Positions 1-7,901 of a stretch of 64,000 bases of DNA are shown here, piece by piece. The notes beneath the pieces are model-generated. The model made no database searches. It saw nothing but the letters and a program-made list of their open reading frames with translations, and was not told the DNA's origin. The number at the start of each line of letters is the position of its first letter. Position 1 is the first letter of the stretch. This stretch comes from CAXMST01 sp038206985 (lineage in GTDB: Bacteria; Actinomycetota; Thermoleophilia; Solirubrobacterales; 70-9). The stretch spans positions 1 through 64,000 of the forward strand of contig JBBRAH010000002.1 in the NCBI GenBank assembly GCA_038206985.1, read 5' to 3'. The translations under genes were made by a program, and so were the position numbers.

Positions 1-1176
1 CCAGCCGCCGCAGAACGCGTCGGCGGCCGCTGCGGCGCTCATCTCGGGCTTGTGGTCGTAGGTCGGCACATCGCGGGGCGAGTCGACGAGCTCGCGCTGC
101 TCGCCTGCCCACTCGTCCTCGCGACCGCCGTTGAAGAAGTAGGTGACGTGGGCGTACTTCTCGGTCTCGGCGACGTGCAACTGACCGGCGCCGGTCGCCG
201 AGACGACCTCAGCCAGCGTCGTTTCTGGAGCCCGCGGCGGGAAGGCGACCGGATAGGGCCAGCCGTCGCGGTACTGGGTCATGGTCCTCACATCAGCCGC
301 CGGTGCGCCCCGCTCGAACTCATCGAAGTCCGGATCGCCGAGCGCCGCGACGATCTGTCGCATCCGGTCGGGACGGAAGTTGAAGGTGAGCACCACATCG
401 CCCTCTTCGACCCCGTCGTAGCCGCCGACCACAGTGGGCTTCACGAACTCGTCGGTCTCGCCGTCGGCGTGCGAGGCCCGCACCACCTCCACGGCATCCT
501 CGCCCCGCGGCCCACGGGCGTGGACGATGGCGTCGTAGGCGAGCTTGGTGCGTTCCCAGCGCCGATCGCGGTCCATGCCCCAGTAGCGACCCGAGACCGT
601 GCCGATACGCCCGGCGCTGCGCAGCCAGCGCTGCAACTCCTCGAGGTAGGCGGGGCCACCGCTCGGGCTGGTGTCACGACCATCGGTGAGCGCGTGCACG
701 ACGAGGTCCGGAACCCCCTGGCGGGCGGCGAGCTCGATGCAGGCCTCGATGTGCTCCCAGCCGGAGTGCACGCCACCGTCGGAGACCAGGCCGATCAGGT
801 GCAGCCGACCGCGTGGGCTCGCGCAGGCCTGCTCGCAGGCGGTCATGAGGGTCTCGTTTTCGAAGAAGCTGCCATCGGCGATCGCGCCGTTGATCCGGGC
901 GAGGTCCTGCTTGACGATCGACCCTGCGCCGAGATTGAGGTGCCCGACCTCAGAGTTGCCCATCTGCCCTTCGGGCAGGCCCACGTCGCCGCCCGAAGCG
1001 GACAGCGTCGTGTGCGGGTAGTGCTCCCACAGCGCGTCGAAGGTCGGCGTCCGCGCCAAGGAGATCGCGTTGCCGGGGCCTGGATCGGCAAGGCCCCAGC
1101 CGTCGAGGATGATCAGGGCCGCGCCCGCTGCCGGGAGACCGTCGGGTCCCTCGGGAAGGTCGGCTGAGTCGGTCAA
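1..1176 (-). CDS. gpmI: 2,3-bisphosphoglycerate-independent phosphoglycerate mutase (partial, C-terminus outside window)
   Basis: Interconverts 3- and 2-phosphoglycerate in cytosolic glycolysis. Reading the minus strand from a TTG codon gives 392 residues of an alkaline-phosphatase-fold GpmI. The metal-binding motif ILDGWG holds D25, and the catalytic serine lies in GNSEVGHLNLGAG (S75). DGRDTSP, RYWGMDRD and the late YDHKPEM follow in family order. Full proteins are about 510 residues, so roughly 120 residues lie beyond the left edge. The TTG start sits 10 nt after the tpiA stop; no ATG or GTG is available before the first motif. It is the last gene of the gap-pgk-tpiA-gpmI operon. The identification is secure; only the exact start is inferred. 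Confidence 0.93.
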   Translation of the reverse strand, partial: MTDSADLPEGPDGLPAAGAALIILDGWGLADPGPGNAISLARTPTFDALWEHYPHTTLSASGGDVGLPEGQMGNSEVGHLNLGAGSIVKQDLARINGAIADGSFFENETLMTACEQACASPRGRLHLIGLVSDGGVHSGWEHIEACIELAARQGVPDLVVHALTDGRDTSPSGGPAYLEELQRWLRSAGRIGTVSGRYWGMDRDRRWERTKLAYDAIVHARGPRGEDAVEVVRASHADGETDEFVKPTVVGGYDGVEEGDVVLTFNFRPDRMRQIVAALGDPDFDEFERGAPAADVRTMTQYRDGWPYPVAFPPRAPETTLAEVVSATGAGQLHVAETEKYAHVTYFFNGGREDEWAGEQRELVDSPRDVPTYDHKPEMSAAAAADAFCGGW

Positions 1177-1186
1177 CGCGCCCGCC

Positions 1187-1975
1187 CTACCCGCGGGCCG
1201 GCGATGCAGCATCCACGATCGCGGCGAAATCCCCGGGATCGAGACTTGCGCCGCCCACGAGCGCGCCATCGATCTCCTCGCGGCCGAGCAGCTCGGGCGC
1301 GTTTCCGGGTTTGACGGAGCCCCCGTAGAGGATGCGCACGGTCGCAGCCGCCGCTTCGTTGCGCGCCGCGACCAGGGCCCGGATGAAGCCGCAGCAATCC
1401 TCGGCCTGCTGCGGAGTGGCGGTGCGCCCCGTGCCGATCGCCCAGATCGGCTCGTAGGCGATGACCACCTCGCCGAGCCGTTCATCCGGCACGCGCGACA
1501 ACCCGGCCTCGATCTGGCGACGCAGAACGCGATCGGTCTCGTCCGCATCGCGCTCATCCTCGGTCTCGCCACAGCAGAGGATCGGCAGCAGGCCCCCATC
1601 GAGCGCGACGGGCACCTTGCGGGCCAGCGCTTCATCGGTCTCCCCGAAGAGCTGGCGCCTCTCGGAGTGGCCGAGCACCGCTGCCGCGGCCCCGACGTCC
1701 GTCAGCATGCCCGGCGAGACCTCGCCCGTGAACGCGCCGGATCCCTCGAAGTGCATGTTCTGCGCGGCAACCAGTACCCCGGAGCTCGCGCAGAGCTCAG
1801 CGACCAGGGGAACGGAGAAATAGGGCGGGCAGAGCACTACGTCGGCCATCGTGCCCTCGACGCGCGGCAGGAAATCCGTGCAGAAGGCCTCCGACTCCTC
1901 CCGGGTCATGTTCATCTTCCAGTTGGCCGCGATCACCGGCGTACGGGCACCGGGCGCAACCGCGTCGGTGCTCAT
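1187..1975 (-). CDS. tpiA: Triosephosphate isomerase
   Basis: Interconverts glyceraldehyde-3-phosphate and dihydroxyacetone phosphate in glycolysis. The protein has 262 residues, normal for the TIM-barrel family (about 250). The catalytic lysine is in AANWKMN, the histidine in GHSERR, the general-base glutamate in AYEPIWAIGTG, and the phosphate-binding loop in ILYGGSVKP. The ATG overlaps the pgk stop by one base (TGATG), so translation is probably coupled. About ten extra N-terminal residues precede the first strand, which is common in actinobacteria. Confidence 0.97.
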   Translation of the reverse strand: MSTDAVAPGARTPVIAANWKMNMTREESEAFCTDFLPRVEGTMADVVLCPPYFSVPLVAELCASSGVLVAAQNMHFEGSGAFTGEVSPGMLTDVGAAAAVLGHSERRQLFGETDEALARKVPVALDGGLLPILCCGETEDERDADETDRVLRRQIEAGLSRVPDERLGEVVIAYEPIWAIGTGRTATPQQAEDCCGFIRALVAARNEAAAATVRILYGGSVKPGNAPELLGREEIDGALVGGASLDPGDFAAIVDAASPARG

Positions 1976-3207
1976 CAGGCGTCCGCCTCGAGCAGCGCTC
2001 CCACGCCCGGGAGCTCCTGGCCCTCAACCAGCTCGAGCGAGGCACCGCCCCCCGTCGAGAGCCAGCTGACCTTGTCGGCCAGCCCGAACTGCGCGAGTGC
2101 AGCGCCGGAGTCGCCGCCACCGACGACGGTCGTTGCCGAGCTGGAGGCAACCGCCTCCGCCACGGTCCGCGTTCCGGCCGCGAAGGGCTCCATCTCGAAA
2201 GCGCCCATCGGTCCGTTCCAGAACACCGTGCCGGCCGCAGCGATCGATTCGGCGTAGGCGGCCGCGGTCTCAGGTCCGATGTCGAGTCCCATCCAGCCCT
2301 CGGGGACCTCGACGCCGTCGAGTTCCTTGCGCTCGGTGTCCGCGGCGAAGCGCTCTCCGAGGACGAGGTCGGTGGGCAGGCGCAGTTCGCAGTCGGAATC
2401 CTCCGCGCGCTCGAGCACCTCGCGGGCCAGCTCGATCCCCTCCTCCTCGACCAGGGAGTTCCCGGTCTCGAGGTCCTGGGCGCGGAAGAAGCTGAAGCAC
2501 ATCGCACCGCCGATCAGGATCTCGTCGGCGCGGTCGAGAAACTGCTCGATCACGCCGATCTTGTCCGAGACCTTGGCGCCACCGAGCACTATCACCAGCG
2601 GCCTGGCGGGATCGCTCAATACCGAGGTCAGCTCACGCACCTCGCGCTCGAGCAGCAGCCCGGCGTATGCGGGCAGATGCTCAGCCACGCCGGCCGTCGA
2701 GGCATGCGCTCGATGCGCCGCCCCGAAGGCGTCGTTGACGTAGAGATCGGCCAGTTGAGCGAGATCCTCGGCGAGTCCCGGGTCGTTGCTCGTCTCGCCC
2801 TTCTCGAAGCGAGTGTTCTCGAGCAACAGCAGCTCGCCGGAATCGAGCCCGGCGACGACAGCCTCAACGTCCTCGCCGACGACCGCGGGGGCCACCGGGA
2901 CGAAGGTCCCGAGCAGCTCGGCCAGCCGAGCCGCCACGGGCGCCATCGAGAACTCGGGGTCGCGGTCCTCGGGCCGGCCGAGATGCGAGCAGAGCACCAC
3001 CGAGGCGCCCGCGTCGCGCAGGTACTCGATCGTGGGTATTGCAGCGCGGATCCGGGCGTCGTCCTTGACTACGCCGCCGTCGAGCGGCACGTTGAAGTCC
3101 GCCCGGACCAGCACCCGCTTGCCCGAGACGTCGGCATCGCGGACCGACGCCTTGCTGAACTCGCCCTTGACGACCGTGCTGTTCTCGGCTGCTTTCGCTG
3201 TTGCCAT
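1975..3207 (-). CDS. pgk: Phosphoglycerate kinase
   Basis: Transfers the acyl phosphate of 1,3-bisphosphoglycerate to ADP. The protein has 410 residues, standard length. The substrate-binding motif RADFNVPL, the LCSHLGRP loop, GGAKVSDKIGV and the C-terminal GGGDSGAA nucleotide loop are all present. The first 20 or so residues are an extra hydrophilic extension before the conserved core. A purine-rich GGGAGAGGGAG precedes the ATG. It lies 25 nt downstream of gap in the same operon. Confidence 0.97.
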   Translation of the reverse strand: MATAKAAENSTVVKGEFSKASVRDADVSGKRVLVRADFNVPLDGGVVKDDARIRAAIPTIEYLRDAGASVVLCSHLGRPEDRDPEFSMAPVAARLAELLGTFVPVAPAVVGEDVEAVVAGLDSGELLLLENTRFEKGETSNDPGLAEDLAQLADLYVNDAFGAAHRAHASTAGVAEHLPAYAGLLLEREVRELTSVLSDPARPLVIVLGGAKVSDKIGVIEQFLDRADEILIGGAMCFSFFRAQDLETGNSLVEEEGIELAREVLERAEDSDCELRLPTDLVLGERFAADTERKELDGVEVPEGWMGLDIGPETAAAYAESIAAAGTVFWNGPMGAFEMEPFAAGTRTVAEAVASSSATTVVGGGDSGAALAQFGLADKVSWLSTGGGASLELVEGQELPGVGALLEADA

Positions 3208-3232
3208 GGAAGTGCTCCCTCTCCCGCGCGAG

Positions 3233-4234
3233 CTAGGCCAGGACCTTGCCGGCCAGTTCGACGATCCGGTTCGAGTAACCCCATTCGTTGTCGTACCAGG
3301 AGACGACCTTGATCAGGGTTCCCTCCATGACCATCGTCTGCGGCGCATCGAAGATCGAGCTGTGCGGATCCTGGACGATGTCGGTAGAGACGATCGGATC
3401 CTCCGTGTAGGCGAGGATTCCCGCCAGAGGACCTTCGGCCGCCGCCTTGACGGCTGCGTTGATCTCATCGGCGCTGGTCTCCCTGCCGACCTCACAGGTC
3501 AGATCGACCAACGAGCCGGTCGCAACCGGGGCCCTCACGGCGTAGCCGTTCAGCTTGCCGTTCAGCTCCGGAAGGACCACACCGACGGCCTTCGCGGCGC
3601 CGGTCGTGGTCGGGATCAGGTTGAGAGCAGCGGCGCGAGCGCGGCGCAGGTCCGAGTGCGGCATGTCCTGCAGGCGCTGATCCGCGGTGTACGCGTGGAT
3701 CGTGGTCATCAGCCCGCGTTCGATGCCGACCGTCTCGTTCAGCACCTTGGCGAGTGGCGCAAGGCAGTTGGTGGTGCAGGACGCGTTCGAGATGATGTGG
3801 TGCGAGTCCGGGTCGTAGTCATCGAAGTTGACGCCGAGAGCGACGGTCACATCGGGATCGGTCGCGGGCGCCGAGATCAAGACCTTCTTTGCCCCGGCCT
3901 CGAGGTGCTTGGCGGCTGCCTCGCGCTTGGTGAACAGCCCGGTGGACTCGATTACCACGTCTACCCCCAGATCGCCCCAGCCCAGATCGGCCGGATCGCG
4001 CTCCGAGAGGACCTTGATCTCGGTCCCGTCCACCGTGAGTGAGCCTTCCCCGGCGCTCACCTCTCCGGGAAAGCGACCCAGAATCGAGTCGTACTTGAGT
4101 AGATGCGCCAGCGTGGTCGAGTCGGTGAGATCGTTGACGGCGACGATCTCGAGGTCGGCGCCCGATGCGGAGGCCGCGCGAAAGAGGTTACGGCCGATTC
4201 GGCCAAAACCGTTGATGCCCACCTTGACTGCCAT
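3233..4234 (-). CDS. gap: Glyceraldehyde-3-phosphate dehydrogenase
   Basis: Performs NAD-dependent oxidative phosphorylation of glyceraldehyde-3-phosphate. The protein has 333 residues. The Rossmann motif INGFGRIGR is at the N-terminus, the catalytic cysteine is in SNASCTTNCLAPL, and the C-terminal WYDNEWGYSNR is intact. Residues VNDLTD at the end of the second beta strand fit NAD preference. AGGAGTG stands 6 nt before the ATG. It is the first gene of the glycolytic operon; the 171 nt upstream, before the coiled-coil gene stop, should hold the promoter, but I could not pick a clear -35/-10 pair there. Confidence 0.97.
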   Translation of the reverse strand: MAVKVGINGFGRIGRNLFRAASASGADLEIVAVNDLTDSTTLAHLLKYDSILGRFPGEVSAGEGSLTVDGTEIKVLSERDPADLGWGDLGVDVVIESTGLFTKREAAAKHLEAGAKKVLISAPATDPDVTVALGVNFDDYDPDSHHIISNASCTTNCLAPLAKVLNETVGIERGLMTTIHAYTADQRLQDMPHSDLRRARAAALNLIPTTTGAAKAVGVVLPELNGKLNGYAVRAPVATGSLVDLTCEVGRETSADEINAAVKAAAEGPLAGILAYTEDPIVSTDIVQDPHSSIFDAPQTMVMEGTLIKVVSWYDNEWGYSNRIVELAGKVLA

Positions 4235-4405
4235 CTGTATTCACTCCTGGTTTCGGGGTTTCTGCGGCCGGATGCGAACGACGCACGGGGTGCGCGGCTG
4301 ACCGAGCCGTCTCTTGGCTGCAGCGCTCAGACGAGCGGACAGAGAAAGAACCTAACGGAGCGGCAACGGTGGCGTTGTCTGCTCCCGGGCGACCCGCTGC
4401 CGGTC

Positions 4406-6028
4406 TCAGCGGCTCAGGGTCACGCGGCGCTTCAACTCATCCCGCGTCTGCGCCGGAATACCCGGCACCGCGTCGAGCTGATCGAGGCCGGAGAAGCCGC
4501 CCAGGCGCTCCCTGGCGGCCAGCAGACGGGCGGCCTGAGTCGTGGAGAGCCCGAGTGTCCGCAGCTCCTCGAAGCGGAGATCGTTGAGGTCTGCGCCCTC
4601 GAGCTGTGCCAGGTCATCGGAGCTGGGCTTGAGCGGCGGGCGCTCGGCCGGAGCCGGCTGCCGCTCCTGGGCCGTGCGCGCCGCGTCGGAGTTGCCGGCG
4701 GCGATCTGCTCGAGCTTGCGCCCGAGAACCTCGAGCCCCTGTTCGGTGGACAGCAGACGCCCATCGAGGCGTTGTTCGAGCCACTCGCGTTCGTTCTGCT
4801 CGACCGCCGCACGCTCGCGAGCCTGGGCCAGGTGTTCGTCTACGCGGGCAACGATCTCGAACATCTCCTCCGAGCGAGCCTGGGTGGCCTCGATTTGCGG
4901 GGCCAGGTTCTCCGCAAGCTCCTGAGCGAGGCGCTCGAGCGCCTCGCTGTGGCTGTTGATCCGCTCAGCCACCTGCTCGTTGATCCGCTCGGCTCCATCG
5001 AGGCGCTCACTCAAGCTCGAACCGCGTTCGACCTCGGCAGCGGCGAGCCGCTCCAGGCCGGTCGCGAGCTCGCCGATCCGGTCGGTGAGCTCATCCGCGA
5101 GCCGGCGGCGGTCCTCGCCTTCATCCGTCACCGCGGCCTTCAGCTCCTCGCCCAGCCGCTGCAGATCCTTACTGCGGGCGGCCCGCTCAGCATCGATCGT
5201 TTCGCCGAGCCGATCGCCGAGCCGTGCGACTCGATCGTCGAGGCCGCTCGTTCGCTCGCCGAGGAGCTTCCGCTCTGCGGCCAGCTCCCGCTCGCGGCTG
5301 CGCGCGGCCTCACTGGCCTTGGAGATCCGACGGGAGACCGCGGTGAGCGCTTCCTTGCGAGCTGCCGCCTCCTCCGCCAGGCCGTCCCGCAGGAGGGCCG
5401 CAAGATTCTTGAGCTCGGCCTCATCGCGGCCGATCCGCCCCGCCAGGGCTTCATCCACGGCATCGAAGCGCTCGCCCTGGGCGCCAACGCGCTCAGCGAG
5501 CGAGCTGAGCTCCTCGTCGGCCTCGTCCAGCCGCGGCTTCAGCTCCTCGACCGAATCCAGCCGCCGTTCCATGGCTTCGACCGCCTCGACCCGGGGCCGC
5601 AGACCCTCGAGCTCGTCGACGCGGGGGGCCAGTGCCTCTATCTGCTCGACCCGCGGCGCCAGTGCCTCGGCCTGCTCAACGCGGGGGGCTAGCGCGGCGA
5701 GACCGTCGAGACGCCGCTCGATCTCCTCGCAGCGTGCGGTGAGCTCGCCTTCGAGGGCATCGATGAGCGGCGCGGCGTCCAAGGGCGGGGCAGACTCCCC
5801 GTCATCCGGCCCGTCGGCGTCCGGAGATTCGGGGGTCTCCCCGGACCCCCCCGACGACTCAGAGCTGTCGGCCGGGGTCCCAGCCGGTGCGTCCCCGCCC
5901 CGCAGTGCGGCCGGTACCCACTCGATCGTGTCCGGGCCGGCCGACTTGGATTCCTCGTCGGCGCCCTCCCCTACAACCCATGCGGAATCCACGCCCTCTT
6001 CGCTCGATTCAACGCTTTCCTGCTCCAC
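4406..6028 (-). CDS. Long coiled-coil protein with C-terminal ComEA-like helix-hairpin-helix domain
   Basis: Unrecognised full-length family, 540 residues from a GTG start with GCGAGG upstream; the frame stays open further upstream into the permease gene, but that part looks non-coding. Residues 1-75 are acidic and Pro/Gly/Ser-rich. Next come near-perfect repeats of ALAPRVEQ type, then about 330 residues of charged heptad-like helix rich in Glu, Leu, Ala and Arg. The last 70 residues (LNDLRFEELRTLGLS, then GGFSGLDQLDAVPGI) match the tandem HhH pattern of ComEA/T2SK proteins, a DNA- or protein-binding fold. There is no signal peptide or membrane segment. It lies 95 nt after an ABC-2 permease on the same strand. 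A role in DNA or chromosome organisation is possible but unproven. Confidence 0.8.
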   Translation of the reverse strand: MEQESVESSEEGVDSAWVVGEGADEESKSAGPDTIEWVPAALRGGDAPAGTPADSSESSGGSGETPESPDADGPDDGESAPPLDAAPLIDALEGELTARCEEIERRLDGLAALAPRVEQAEALAPRVEQIEALAPRVDELEGLRPRVEAVEAMERRLDSVEELKPRLDEADEELSSLAERVGAQGERFDAVDEALAGRIGRDEAELKNLAALLRDGLAEEAAARKEALTAVSRRISKASEAARSRERELAAERKLLGERTSGLDDRVARLGDRLGETIDAERAARSKDLQRLGEELKAAVTDEGEDRRRLADELTDRIGELATGLERLAAAEVERGSSLSERLDGAERINEQVAERINSHSEALERLAQELAENLAPQIEATQARSEEMFEIVARVDEHLAQARERAAVEQNEREWLEQRLDGRLLSTEQGLEVLGRKLEQIAAGNSDAARTAQERQPAPAERPPLKPSSDDLAQLEGADLNDLRFEELRTLGLSTTQAARLLAARERLGGFSGLDQLDAVPGIPAQTRDELKRRVTLSR

Positions 6029-6123
6029 GTATGTCCTCGCGGCTCGTCCGCTCGCCCTCCACGGGGAGAGCCTGTGCGGGCCAGACTCTAGCCCGCTCGG
6101 CCGCCGCCATGCGACGGAACCGC

Positions 6124-6894
6124 TCAGTGCTCCCGGGGCGCCCAGCGGAACGCGCGGACCGCGATGAGCAGGCCTGCGACGCCCCAGGCGGCAACGAACG
6201 CCAGCTGGCCCCAGAGGATGCCCGCGCCCGCCGTGGCGGGATCGAAGGCGGCGAAGAAGCACTCGAAGAGGTGGCGGATCGGAAACAGATCGGCGAAGTG
6301 CAGAACTCCCTCCGGGATCTCGGTCTCGGGGATGAAGACGCCCGAGAGGAAGTAGAGCGGCAGTACGGTCGCGTTTGTGATCGGGGCTGCCGCATCCTCG
6401 CTGGGGATCGCCGCGCTGAGCGCGAACCCTAGCGAGCAGAAGGTGAACGAGCCGACCAGCAGGGTGAGCAGCAGGCCCGGCAGCGTGTGTGTCGGCAGAT
6501 CGACGCCGAACAGCACTGCCCCGATCAGCGAGACCAGGACGACCATCATGGCGGCAACCACGATCGCGTTGCCGACCCGGCCGGCGATGAATGCCCAGCC
6601 GGGCAGGGGCGTGCCGCGGAAGCGCTTCAGCCGGCCGGCCTCGCGGGCGATCACGAGGCTCATCGTGAGGCTGACCAGAGTCGCTGAGACCACGGCCAGC
6701 GTGATGATCCCCGGCACGTAGTAGGTCTCGACCGATACTCCGAGCTCCTCGATCTGCTGATTGCCGAACAGTCCCGCGAAGAGGAAGAGGAAGATCAGCG
6801 GGAACATCACGGTGAAGAAGACCGCGGCCGGATTGCGCCAGAAGATGCGCTGGTCGTAGCGGAACTGATGAATGGCCAGCGCGGCGCCGCTCAT
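6124..6894 (-). CDS. ABC-2 type transporter permease
   Basis: Membrane half of an ABC-2 (drug or polysaccharide exporter, DrrB-like) system, 256 residues with about six hydrophobic segments. The first segment is FFTVMFPLIFLFLFAGLF. The cytoplasmic EAGRLKRFRGTPLPGW between segments two and three is the coupling motif typical of ABC-2 permeases. The gene overlaps the ATPase gene by 4 nt (ATGA), so both are translated together. The substrate cannot be read from the sequence; DrrAB-like systems export lipophilic drugs or lipids. Confidence 0.92.
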   Translation of the reverse strand: MSGAALAIHQFRYDQRIFWRNPAAVFFTVMFPLIFLFLFAGLFGNQQIEELGVSVETYYVPGIITLAVVSATLVSLTMSLVIAREAGRLKRFRGTPLPGWAFIAGRVGNAIVVAAMMVVLVSLIGAVLFGVDLPTHTLPGLLLTLLVGSFTFCSLGFALSAAIPSEDAAAPITNATVLPLYFLSGVFIPETEIPEGVLHFADLFPIRHLFECFFAAFDPATAGAGILWGQLAFVAAWGVAGLLIAVRAFRWAPREH

Positions 6895-7817
6895 CGCTCG
6901 TGCTCCCCCGTCAGCTCCAGGTAGACATCCTCGAGGCTCGGACGCCGCACCTCGAGTTGCTGCAGCTCGACGCCTCGCTGAAGCGCCCAGCCGGTGAGCT
7001 CGTTGAGGACGCTGGTCGGCTCGCTGGTCCGTAAGCGGGTACGGCCGTTGCGGTCGCTGATCGCGCTGGCGACGGCGGCCGGCAGCTCTCCGGCGGCGAT
7101 GGACTGCGGCAACAGGAAGCTGATCTCACTGCCCGCCTGTTGACGACCACCGAGGTCATCGGGTGTGCCGGTCGCGACGATCCTGCCGTCCGCGATCACG
7201 GTGACGCGGTCGGCGAGCGCCTGGGCTTCGTCCATGTAGTGCGTGGTGAGGAAGACGGTCTTGCCCAGATCGCGCAGGCCGGCGATCACCTCCCAGGCGT
7301 GGCGCCGCGCGGAGGGGTCGAAGCCCGTCGTCGGTTCGTCGAGGAAGAGCAGGTCGGCGTCGCCGATCAGCGAGATCGCGACATCGAGCCGACGCTGCTG
7401 ACCGCCGGAGAGCCGGCCGGCCCTCACATCGGCCTGCTCACCGAGTCCGACCAGATCGACCGTCTCCTCCACCGAGCGCGGTGCCGGGTAGTAGCCGGCG
7501 TAAAGGCGCAGCGTCTCGCGCACCGTCAGCTTTGGCTCCATCCGGCATTCCTGCAGGACCACACCGACGCGGGCACGCCAGGCGCGATCGGCGTGGGCCG
7601 GATCCTGCCCGAGCACGCTGACCTCGCCACCGCTGCGCTCGCGGTAGCCCTCGAGAATCTCGACGGTTGTGGTCTTGCCGGCCCCGTTGGGGCCCAGGAA
7701 GGCGTGGATCTCCCCGGGCAGCACCTCGAGGTCGATCCCGCGCACGGCGGGCTTCTCGCCATAGGTCTTCTCGAGACCGGCGACGGTGATCACTGCCTGT
7801 TCGGCGCCGGAGCCCAT
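6891..7817 (-). CDS. ABC transporter ATP-binding protein (DrrA-like)
   Basis: ATPase that drives the neighbouring ABC-2 permease, 308 residues. Walker A is GPNGAGKTT, the Q-loop is LQECRMEPKLT, the signature LSGGQQRRLDVA, Walker B LLFLDEPTTGFDP, and the switch histidine is in LTTHYMDEA. The C-terminal 80 residues form the extra domain usual in DrrA-type exporters. It is the first gene of the exporter operon. A CATAAT hexamer lies 8 nt before the ATG and there is no Shine-Dalgarno sequence, so the transcript may be leaderless. Confidence 0.94.
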   Translation of the reverse strand: MGSGAEQAVITVAGLEKTYGEKPAVRGIDLEVLPGEIHAFLGPNGAGKTTTVEILEGYRERSGGEVSVLGQDPAHADRAWRARVGVVLQECRMEPKLTVRETLRLYAGYYPAPRSVEETVDLVGLGEQADVRAGRLSGGQQRRLDVAISLIGDADLLFLDEPTTGFDPSARRHAWEVIAGLRDLGKTVFLTTHYMDEAQALADRVTVIADGRIVATGTPDDLGGRQQAGSEISFLLPQSIAAGELPAAVASAISDRNGRTRLRTSEPTSVLNELTGWALQRGVELQQLEVRRPSLEDVYLELTGEHER

Positions 7818-7825
7818 CCCCCTCG

Positions 7826-7831
7826 ATTATG
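7826..7831 (-). promoter_or_regulatory. Putative leaderless -10 hexamer for the ABC exporter
   Basis: CATAAT on the minus strand, 8 nt before the ATG. There is no clear -35. The spacing places transcription start at or next to the start codon. Confidence 0.45.
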
Positions 7832-7901
7832 GAGGAGGAGGGCGCCGGGCCCCGGGCCGGTCCTAGTGCTCGAACACCGACGTCAGTGCTGCGCGCCGGG
7901 C

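Noticed and set aside
52..1167. Long open frame on the plus strand opposite gpmI
   Set aside because: The minus strand of the same region reads a complete series of GpmI motifs from a TTG start; the plus-strand frame has no family features and is a GC-rich shadow.
4103..5692. Long plus-strand frame across gap and the coiled-coil gene
   Set aside because: It is antisense to clearly coding sequence on both genes and has no recognisable motifs.
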